A stretch of 64,000 bases of DNA from Lytechinus variegatus (taxonomy: Eukaryota > Echinodermata > Echinoidea > Temnopleuroida > Toxopneustidae): contig NC_054751.1 of the NCBI RefSeq assembly GCF_018143015.1, forward strand, positions 35,357,847 to 35,421,846, in the 5' to 3' direction. Shown piece after piece: positions 21,101 to 33,100 of the stretch. How positions within the stretch are numbered: position 1 is the stretch's first letter; each line of letters opens with the position of its first letter. The translations under genes were made by a program, and so were the position numbers. Under the pieces are notes generated by a model that did no database searches, was not told the origin of the DNA, and was given only the letters and a program-made list of their open reading frames with translations.

Positions 21101-24100
21101 TCGTTATGAATCCCGTTCTCCAAAAAGAAATATAAATGGCATAATATTATTTAGACAATGGTGGAAAGGGAAATAAAACAGAATAGAAGTCATAAATATC
21201 TCAGATATACGGACAATCAGGAACATTTTGAAATTGTTTTGAGACCTGTGCTAACAAGTAAAAATATATTTTATATACATTTCGTTATGAAATCCCGTTC
21301 TCCAAAAGGAACGGCGGAATGGAAAATAAAACAGAATAGAAATAAGAAGTCCTAAATATCTCAGACTATTAGTACTAAACGGACAATCAGGAACGTTTTA
21401 AAATTGATTTGAGATGCTAACAAGTTCGTTATGAATCCCGTTCTCCAAAAAGAAATATAAATGGCATAATATTATTTAGACAATGGTGGAAAGGGAAATT
21501 AAACAGAATAGAAGTCGTAAATATCTCAGATATACGGACAATCAGGAACATTTTGAAATTGTTTTGAGACCTGTGCTAACAAGTAAAAATATATTTTATA
21601 TACATTTCGTTATGAAATCCCGTTCTCGGACAGAAGTCACAAACATCTCAGAATAACGATCGATTTAGAATGTTTTAGAATTGTTTTCATGTATTAATGG
21701 CTTTGAATTAGTTTTATATACATTTTGTTATGATCTCCCTTTCTTCTCTGGTTTGGCTCTTGTACAAATGATTAGCCTCAGTGTTTTGACTATAGGTCAG
21801 ATAAGGACAGCTTGTCCCCCAGGAGTTTCGTAGGTTACATTTTATTTACAGTGGATCCCCAGGCTCGATGTGGCGAGTAAGTTACGAGGGTCGTAGAACT
21901 TTTTTTAAATTCTTCTGACTATTGAGTGACACCACATGTTTGAGCTGTAATTTGTGTGTGGATTGTGTGAGCAGTTGGTCAACTTGATCTGCTGTATTGG
22001 TAGATGATAACACGCCCCCCCTCCCGGAAAAAAAAAATATTTTGTCCCAATTTCCAACTCCATATGTCCCTCCTTTCGGCATCAGTTCATCTGACTTTCC
22101 TTGAATCAGAGCACAATGCAGCCAATCTCCATGCTGGTCTGAGTGGTCTCTCCTCCATTCCATCTTTCCTTCCATGCTTTATTCCTCTACTATTTTTCTT
22201 TATTTCTGTTCAAACAAGTTGTACTTCTTTTATTAGTAGAGTTTGGAACAGGATACCATATGTAATTAGATTGAATAAATCAAATTGAATGATATATTTA
22301 GCATGACATATTTTGCCACTTTTGATCTTATTTCTTTAAATCTGTTTTCAATTCATTCAATTCACATGCTATTCATTTTGAATTTCATATCCTTGTATAT
22401 ACTCTTTTTCAGAGTAACCCCCCCCCCCCCCGAGTTTATCTCTTCCATATTGAGAAAATTCCAGCTTTCATAATTCTTTTGGACGAGTATGATAATGAAG
22501 AAGTTTGTTTGCTAGTCTTAAATTGGAGGCTTGCCTTATTGGCAAAATTTCAATGATAGCACGATATGATTAATAAAAGTACCAGTCGTGGTTCAAATTC
22601 AATTATGGACATTTTCCAGTCATATTTAATGCAAACGTTTTTAGTTTCATCCAACTATTCCTTATTTTAAAGTATAGTTTACTAAAGAATATGCATTTTG
22701 GTAGTTTGACATTTTAGAACCGACTGAAAACGTAGACTAGCCCCTTTCACGAACCCTCCTCCCATCACTTTTGTTTACGGAAAAGTACAAATTGCGCAAT
22801 CTTGATCGAGAACCACATGGTCATCAGAAATCTGATACTTGTGTTGTCTGGGGTTTTCATTCTAGATGGGAGGTGTGGGGTGGGGAGTGGAAAATACCGT
22901 CAGATCAAATACGCAAAGGCGAGACAAAGCTTATGTGACTTTGAAGGAATATTGCTTAGATATCGAGGTTTCTTGAGCATGTTGGCCCGTTTTAGCATAA
23001 CTGTGAGACATGAAATATAATGGTAAGAACATGGAAAATATTGGCATTCATGATCTATTATGATTGCCTAACTTTGGTAAAAACTATTTCAACTTATTTC
23101 ATACATTGCAATTTCTGTCAAACACTTATAAAAAAAATTGTATAACTTTTATCTTTGCTTGAAAAAAAATCACAATTATCCAACACTCGAAACTTTGCAC
23201 CCTAATAATTGTAAACAAAGGCATATCTTTCAGTTTCAAGATTGATTTGACAATTCGTGCAGGTAGAAAAATACAAAACCTCACCTCAATCCAAGTCCCA
23301 AATATTACACATTCATAAATCAGTTCAAACAACATTCAACCATCGAATACCATTTACCACTAACACTAAAAATTGCAACTTCGACTTTCTTTGTATTATA
23401 CTTTAGAAAAAAAAATAGGAACTTTTTTTATATGACCCGTGTACTACCTTATAAACGCCAACTGCATGTATGAATTAAGTTGGCGTTTTCTATTTTGTGA
23501 GTGTTCATTACTTCACTCAGATATTTCATTACCGTCACGGGTACGATCAAAGAAAGAGAAATTATAGATTAGTGACATATGTAACAATATTTCAATCAAT
23601 TTAAGTCATTAAAAAATAAAAATGAAAATAAAATATCAGGTCTAGTAAACAGACAGGCGCGGATCCAGGGGTGGGGTGTGTGCATACATGTACCCAAAAT
23701 AAGTTTGGAATTGATGACTTTTTTTATTTGCTTGTCATTTTTCAGGGGGAGGGGGGGGGCAAAATTCCTTTATGAATGATGGCATTTTTTATTATTTTAG
23801 TGGAGAGAGGTCGTCTAATTTAGGAGACACATCCACCCCCTCAAAATTTTGGAACCGCGCCAATCTATTGGCCCATATGATTAAGAAAAAACACAAACAT
23901 CCTGTAGTTGCGAAACTTGACAAAGATGAAAAAGGTAGGTCGGAAAATAAGGGTAAACAAAATCATACATGTAACATTTGATGGAGTTAATTCTTTATCA
24001 AGTCACTCAAAACAATCATCACAAATTAATTTTGAAATACTCGATCATGCACAGACTTCGAGGATACTGAATTCATAGCAATACATTCTTTCTCAGTCAC

Positions 24101-27100
24101 TGATTGTGTGTGTACATGCAAGGAGATATCTCCTTGGTACATGTACCTCTGTTAGAAAATGTGTATCTCTCTGGCTATACCAGCTCGCCATGCAGGCAAA
24201 TAACGTAAACACGCTCACTAAAACCGCCATGCTACACTGTCATGTCAGGGCGGTGTGCTGGAGTCAGTCAGTGCCGTGGTGAGCGGGGTGCAGCGCGCTA
24301 GCGCAGCGCTGGCATCCCCGGGTTTGGGATGCGTGGTAGCGGTCAGCCAGGCGCTTGCTTCGAGCATGGAGGTAGAAAATGCTTCGAGCAATTCAGGCGT
24401 GGCGCTCGCGGAATTTGGCGTGGCGCTATTTTTTAAGGCGTGGCGCTTCATCGATGGAATGATTTACGCGTGGCGCTAAATCTCCAAAATTGAAGTACTC
24501 AATGGCAGCGAGGGCCTCGCTTCCGTGACTTCTCCTTGAAGTTTCTTTTAAAAAACATGTATATTTTCTTGATCTTTAGTGAAGATTTTACGGAGATTAA
24601 AACTTATCAGCATGGATATCAATTTTCGCCTAAAGAGGGCGCGCGATTTATATTCATATCAAAGACACAACAAGGGAAAGACTAGGCACCTACACTATTT
24701 TACACGCAAATCGACGCAAGGCATTACGCGAAGTCTGTGAAGTGTCCAATCTCTTCATTGTATAGACTTTAGGATATGTGTGTGTGTTTGAGTTTTGTCA
24801 GACGTGTATCAATCACATATGATTATTTACGTCTGGGACCGACATTTAACGACACCATCCGAAAGACGTGACCAGGGTTCGAACCTCTGCATCAATTTGT
24901 AACTTCCCCGCAGCTTGGATTACAGGCGCACGCCACAACGCCCAGATACCAAAGTGTACTGCTGGTTTTTTTCCAGGCACGTACCGGTATATTATTTTCA
25001 TTTTTTTTTATTAGTTATCATTTTAAATTAATTGCAAATAAGTGTTATCATCACCAATACTAATTGTTAATTATGTTTTTGAAGGTATTTCATTTATTGG
25101 TGCCCATAATTAGTAAATTAATCATAAGGATTACGCATTCAAAGAATTTAGACACAGTTATAAAATTACCCAGGAGCTGAATCAAGGTTGTGAAATTATT
25201 AGCGCCACCAACGGGCTTCCTTGTATTTCCGTAGAAGAGACAAGCGAAGTCACTTTTGAGGCCGAGGTAAGCGAAATTTGCTATTTTTTAATGATTATAA
25301 TTTTTAAATTATTTTCATATTTGTTTAATGTATTGCTACTTACCTGCAAGAGCCCCGGTGCGTAGCGAGAAGGAGTTTCGGCAAATATTACTTCAGCAAT
25401 GAAGCGATGTTTGCCGACTACTTCGAAATCCAGGGTCAAACACGGTCCATTGTACGAGGTTAGTATATATATACTAACCTCGTACTTAGTGTGAGTGAGG
25501 TAGACCAAAAGCTTCGGTCTCTGTTCAGCTGAACTCTGTTGGCTTCACTCACCAAATACAGAGACCGAAGTTCTAGTGTGATCTGTACAGGGGACTCAAT
25601 GGCCATATGTTTATGTCTTAAGATTGGATAAAACGGGGAAGTGAATTTGCACGACAGCCGAGGTAAGTCTAGTCTTGAGGACGCAATGATGATGATTTTT
25701 TTAGATATGTCATATATTTCTTCATCATTGACGTCTTGACACTCTCTCCATAGTGCCTTCAGCGAACGACCAAAACAAAGATGGATTCCCCCAAAAATCC
25801 ATCCTTTTAAACCGAAGTCAAGAGCATTCATTTAATTCTATTAATTCTTACACCTTTCTACGCCTAATGCATAGGAAGGTTTTAAATATTACTATTTAAA
25901 AATGTAAAAAAATGAAGATTTCTTACCTAACTGATGCCGCGTAGACCCCTCGTTCCACATGTAAACAACGGAAATACAATAGCGTCGACCCTTGAACCGG
26001 AAAGCAATGCCGTCTTAACGAACAATTTAGAGATAAAAAATCTTATTTAACAAATATTAGAATTTATTTTGTGATCATAAATAATTTATATATATTGATA
26101 TGAATTATTTATGGTCACGAAATAAATTCTAATATTTGTTAAATAAGATTTTTTATCTCTAAATTGTTAAAACCTTCCTACGCATTAGGCGTAGAAAGGT
26201 GTAAGAATTAATAAAATTAAATGAATGCTCTTGACTTCGGTTTAAAAGGATGGATTTTTTGTGGGAATCCATCTTTGTTTTGGTCGTTCGCTGAAGGCAC
26301 TATGGAGAGAGTGTCAAGACGTCAATGATGAAGAAATATATGACATATCTAAAAAAATCATCATCATTGCGTCCTCAAGACTAAGGTAAGTCACTGTTTT
26401 TGTTCCTTTTAACTTGATTTTTCTCTGTTTTTTTGCACAATAATGCCAAGAGGGAATATTAATTTGCATATTTGTCGCGTTAATTTTCAAAATTTTTATT
26501 CATTAAAGACAAAAATTGGAGAGCCCCGACGGGGGATTTTGCATTGCAAGTCCCCTAATGGTGGCTGCACGATAGGGAGCCGTCTGTGTACGACGGCTGC
26601 CAGCTGTCTAAGTAATAGGCTGAGTGAGATATTTTTGCTGTTGTAGTACCGTACCCACTCATTCAATGAAAAAGGTTATAATGATATTTATTATAACCTT
26701 TTCAGTTACATCTCCATGTGTGGCAAAATAAGGGTGGCAATTTGGGCTTATTTTCTCTGTTTCTATGGGACAAATGCTTGGTTTTTTTACACTGTCAGTT
26801 TCCAATTACAGCTACATGTATTCATCATATAAATTGGCTCTTACATGTATGTAAATTTGATTCTTTATTTATTTTTTCTTAATTAAAAATAGAGATTGAA
26901 AAATGAGATTTGGTGTGCCCCTCCTGAAAAAAATTGGCAGAGCAAAAAAAAAAGGGAGAATGAAGAAAAGAAAAAAGGAAAAGTAGAAAGACAAGAAGAA
27001 AAAGAAGAGGAAAATAATATTAGGAGGAAGAGGAGTGAATGAAATAATGTGAGGAGAAGGAACTTCAAAGCTCAATAGCAAAAAATCAAGCACATTAACC

Positions 27101-30100
27101 CATGTTATTTTTTGCATATTTAAGATATAATAGTATCTCTGTAAAAAATTTGTGAAAACAATATGGATTTCATTTTAACTGAATCGTCCTTAAATTTGAA
27201 TCTTGAAAAGATGAAAAACGAGGGGTTTCTTACCGGCCGATTACCTGCTAAGTGCTAGTAGTAACTGCAAAATCTTCCCACGCTGCATAATACAATGGGC
27301 TTGACTCGTTTCATGATGACCTGTCGGAGATGAGCTACGTTTGTAGAATTTCAATTTAAAAAAATTATTATTTAACAAATGATGTGATGATATATGTGTA
27401 CCGTTAGGTCCATACATCAAAGAGAATTGTTGGGCATGCCTAGATGATTAGAAGCAGGTTGTACAAACTTTCAGATTTCTCAAAGAAAACCCATATTTCA
27501 TGAATAAAGAAATGAAATGAAAAGGAAGTAGATATCACTGCCTGTTGTAAGAGATATGTAGGGGAAGGCGGGGTAAGTTGAGCATAGGGGCAAGTTGAGC
27601 CACCAGCCCCAGGTCAATAATGAATGAGTCAGACATTGTGGTGGTGTCATGTATTGATGACCCATAGCATAACCCCTAACCCCACCACATTGTTTCCAGC
27701 TTTGAAACAAAAAGTAGTTTTTTTAGAGGGAAAAATATGAATTTCAGCCAAAAAAGTAAGAGTGTGAAATAGATAAGTGCTTTATAAACACACACGTCTT
27801 TAAATATAATACAGACATGATAACAACATTATTAGTCCAGGTATGGATCTTCATTCTTATCATAGTCTTTTATATGATGGATGCATAATAAATGTGTGGA
27901 TACAAAATTATCGCACTAAGTTCGGACTGGGGTAAGTTGAGCCAAACAGCATGGGGCAAGTTGAGCCATGGTAATTCCTATGGTAATGTATCTTAAAAAA
28001 AAAAAACCATAAAAATTGATTGAAATGCAGGCTGAAAGGAACAAATTTACATAACTGCTCTTTTCCTTTTACAGGATGTTAGTATTTATAGAGAATTAGC
28101 AAGTGAAAAGACTTTAAACAAAAAATTGACATGCTGGTTCTCCCCCATACATTTTGTACATAGTTTTTGTGGCTCAACTTACCCCAGAAGGTGGCTCAAA
28201 CTTACCCCATATATGGGGCAAGTTGAGCCATTTGACATCGTTTTTTTCAAAGGTCACGATGACTTTCAGTGTGGGGATAGAAAGTTATATATAGGTGGAA
28301 AATATTTCATCAGAATTAAATTTCAAGGCAAGGTACTTATTTCGTCAAGATTATTAATCATATCAATTCTAACATGCAAAAAGCAAAAACTGTCACAACT
28401 TACCCCGCCTTCCCCTATATGTATGTACCCCTAATTGCCGCAAGTAGTAATTTTCATTGCAGAAGTTTCTTCTAGATCTATGATGAACAATAAAATTCTT
28501 TTGCTCTTATTTTTCATTTTAGTATTAAAAGCTAATCGTGGAGATGAGACTGCTTTCCAGTGCAAGATCATTTGTTTGATTCATCAAACTCAGTTTCAGA
28601 TTGCTCTTAAGGAAATAGTCAACAACCCTAATGTAGCCAGGTGAGAACCCTATGGGATGATTTGTGATACTCACTGGCCGTATTCTCAAAAGAGGTGTCT
28701 ATTGTGCCGTAGTACTAAACCATGGACTAGGCAAAGTTTGCAAATAATATTTTATATAGTACACTGAGAATGGTCCAATTACGGTAAATATGTACTTTGG
28801 GTGAAAGTGTGCTGAATTCATGCTTGAACAGAGTGAAATAAAAAATCAGGTAAAGTCCATGGTTTTATACAATTGAAATGTCTTGTTAGAATATGGACCT
28901 CAGAGTTTACCAGGATCTCATAGAAATTTAATTCTCTTGTTATTCTATTATTTGATGGGATCTAAAATCTTTGGTTTGTTGGCACCATGTGATGTTCAAT
29001 TTTGTTTCTTAGAGCAGCGCTTCTCAAACAGCCGCGGCCCACTGGTGGGCCTTGAAGCTCTCACAGGTGGGCCGCAAGAAGCTCCAGAGGGAGAAAAACT
29101 ACATTATATTTCACAGACCTGTCTAATCAGTCAACGTGGGTCACACAAAACCAATGCAGGCTGAGGTATCATGTACATGTATGTTGCAAAGCATGCACTG
29201 GTCTTGCACACTATGATGGTTTCAATCTAATTTTTATGTGAACCTCATATGCATGCATGTTGTGTATGTAGTTAATTATTGCCCATTTACCAGACTTTTC
29301 CGAATGCAGATTAGTTATCAAATTGTTTGTTTCGAATGTGCTTCAGAACTTTGTGTTCAAATTTCATGAAAAAATTTTTGCATCAAACTAGACATTTTCT
29401 TAAAATTTTGGTAGGTGGGCCTCGAAAAAAATCTGAGAGTCAAAGTGGTCCTCGAGTAAAAAAAGGTTGAGAAGCGCTGTCTTAGAGTCAGCTTTTTCCT
29501 TTTTTGTCACTGTCATTATCTTCAGTGTTGTCATCCTCCTACATGTATTTCTTTACCATCCAACATGTATACTGTCTTCACCTTCCTTTTCTCCATCAAT
29601 CTTCTCCTTTATCTTCCTCTCTTTCACTCCTTTCTCCCTGTCCTCCCCCTGTTTTGATAGCTGAATTTCAGTTGAAGTTGTAGTCTTTGTTACATAAAAG
29701 CCAGCAGTTGTATCCTGAAAACTTATCTTGATATTTTATCTTTTGTCAGAGATGTGACAAGATTGGTATTCTGGATGATGTCTTAATTTTTTTATCATGA
29801 ATATTGTCATAATGCACAAAATTACATGCTTTATAAACATGCACAATCCCTGTATGATTAGTTTCTCTCATCATCCATGATTATTTTCAAAGATTTTTTT
29901 CCACACTGCTAGTAGTTAGGCCCTACATTTTAGCTTCTCTTTATTTTCCTCTTTGTTCTCTCTTCTGAAAATCTTTCTCAACTCTTTGTCTCTCTGTATG
30001 ATTAACTGCATTAATGCAATGCACTTAGTCACATAAAGCTTGCCACTGTATTGAGGATATGTCCTGACATGTCATAGACCTTAATACAGACATTCACTCG

Positions 30101-33100
30101 GATTTTGCTTGGTTTATCTGTGAAAAGATTGGCAGATACTTATTGATAAGAGGAAATAACACATCTGCTGTGGTGGGATTTTAACCAATGAACCAATCCT
30201 GCTATTAGGAAGTTTCCCGTTTGTTGTCATTGAATGTTTAGTTTATTTTGATCTTATTCTACAGTGGTTTGTCCTTTGAGAAGGCTTACTGCCAGTATCG
30301 ACTGAACAAGATTCCAGAAGCTTTATCAACCATCAGAAATGTTTCTGACCCAAGCCCAAAGCTCCAGGAGTTGCTTGGCCAAGTGGTAAGGTGGTTGATA
30401 TCAGTCCAACCAACAAAGTAAATTGTCAAAGACTTGTTAGCACATTCATGTGCTGTGATGACCGTTGTCTGACCTATAAATATTTTTATCTTTTCATTGT
30501 GATACACTGTCTCTTATGGATTAATCTTTGTTAATAAAACACAAGTATTCATTTTTTCTCTCTTAGATCATGATCAAATTTGCCAATTTTAAAAAATCTC
30601 TGACAGTATTTCTGCTTTATCTTATTTTTTTTCCACATTAAGTATTTTCTTGCATTAAATCCTGGTATATAAAAAATTGAACAGAATATCTGTAATACTG
30701 ACTTGATACGAATCTGCATATATGTTCCTACCATTCATTCTTACTGTATTTGACTGTGGAAAATTTTGAATTAAAGGATATAGATAGTGCTCACACTTTG
30801 CATATGCTGGTCTGAAAATAAAAAAAAGGCATGTGATTCTTTAACTGATGGACAATCAACATCTGCCAACCGTATTTAGTGACCAAAATTTGAAATATCC
30901 CCCAAAGTGAGTTAACACCTTGATATTTTCACTGTTTTTTTTTTTTTACAGCTTTACAGATTAGAGCAATACAGTGAGTGTGTCAACGTATACAAAAACT
31001 TGATCAAAAATACATCAGTAAGTAAAAATATGAAAGCTTGGTGTCTTTATAAAGTACATTGTCAATTCTTGTTTTCACCCAACCTGCACTGAAAAGCAGT
31101 TAATTGTTCAAGGTTTGTAATTGATTACAACCTAAAATTGACTTGAGAATACAAAAAAAACTAAATGGAATCTTTATAATGGCATATAATAATAGTGGTG
31201 GGCTGTAGAATGTTGATGTTACAGATCACAGAGAGGTCCAGCTCCAAATATGCAGCTTGTGCTTCAGAGCATTTAGACACCTTTTTTAGAAAAATCAGTT
31301 GAAATTGAGAGGGTGCTGCTCCCAAAAACGATTTGGGACGAAAAGGTTGTTGACCCCAACCCATTTTCGTCAAAATTGAACATCTCAGCTTCTGCACAAG
31401 TTCTTTTAATGATATTTATTTCAATTTCTATGTTAATTTGGACAAGAAATTCATTTGTATCAATACAAAGTTTATGTATAAATTATGTCTTTGTACGGTA
31501 GTTAAAATTCAACCCTTACTTAATTTGGCATGGGGTCAATTTGACCAGCCCCCTTGACAAAGTTCATCACTACGGGATCGCAAGTAATTTTTTACTTGCC
31601 AATCAGCGACTTTTTACTTTCAGGCCTTGCGCATCTTCTGAGACCAAATTTGCAAAACCCGGGTACACAGTTCCGAAATTACGCAACATTTTTTAAGTGC
31701 ATGTCAGACCTAAAATTGCTGAAAAATGTGATTCTGTGTACAAAGTCAATACAAATTGGGTTCACACCATTTGCATTGACTTTGTACACAGAATCATGTT
31801 TTTGAGCAATTTTTGGTCTGACATGCACTCACATAATGTTGCGTAATTTTGTAAATGCATACCCGGGCATCACAAATTTGATCTCAAAAGTTGTGCGAGA
31901 TTTGGAAGTAAAAATTCAGCGAGCAGCGCGCTTGAAAAATGTAGGGGGGGGGCAAAATCCACCCCTCGGCCCTTTAGGTTTAAGAGTATCATTATGAACA
32001 GAAAATTTCAGTTGCAACAACACTTAAAGATTTGTGAGTTTATGGACAGTTGTCAGAATTTTGATTTTGATAACTTATCTGTAAAATTGAGCCTCGTGAT
32101 GCATCTAATGTAATGATATTTGTGGAAAACTGAGCCCACTGCAGAAAGCGTTGCATTAAAAAGCAACACACACAAAAAAACTCAAAAGCAAGTTCCTAAC
32201 ATTCATGTTTTATTGGTTGAAAATCCAGTTGTGTTTTATTTTTTTGATGTGTGTTTGATCGCAACTCTTTCTGGAACAGAACCCTGATCTGTTTTTGTTA
32301 TGTTTTCCAGGTCATATGAAATATTGAAATTGTGTTATGTCACACCTTGAGCAGTTCATAAAGTTCATAAGGTTGGAGAAAAGTATGAGTCAAATAAACA
32401 AAAATGGTTGGTGATTTTTATGGAATTACTCAAATATCAATTTCGTGTTTGTTTCCAGGATGATTATGAAGAAGAAAGACAGACCAATCTATCAGCCGTC
32501 ATTGCTGGCCTTAAACTGTGGGAGAATAAAGATGTGGTAAGAATAGACCTTTGTTTCCATACAAGGAATAATTTGAAGCATGTGCATGGGCAGATAATAA
32601 TAATTGGCATTTATATAGTGCTTTATCAATCTACGACTGTTCAAAGCGCTTCACAATTATTATTACCCGATCACTGGATTCATAGCATTCCAAGCAGCCT
32701 GTTAGGCGCAAACTTGCTAAACCAACCACAATGACGGTTGTTTCCTACTGGTACCCAATTAGCACCTGGGTGAGAGGAGCAAAGTGTGGATTGACGCCTT
32801 GCCAAAGGGCGCTAGGCCATGGTGGGATTCGAACACACGACCCTCTGATTACAAGGCAAGAGTCGGAACCGCTACACCACTGCGCTTCTAGTTGGATTAG
32901 ACAGAATACTGTGGGCAGGCCCATCATTGTGTGCAAACAATATGAACCATGATATGGCAATGTATCTAACCCCCGCTTAATCTGCCTCTGTGTATGTTTG
33001 CTCGTTATATGCGTGGAAAGGGAATTTCCAAACCTTGTAGAGTGTATTTTTAAAAAATATCAAATCAATATTTAAGGTTATCAGTTTTAATCATTCATTC

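Noticed and set aside
22205-22288. Possible LINE C-terminus (SRVWNRIPYVIRLNKS)
   Set aside because: The match is short and isolated; no other reverse-transcriptase motifs nearby.
25460-25831. 123-residue minus-strand frame
   Set aside because: Its first half lies in a foldback arm and recurs, changed, in the other arm; no splice or family support.
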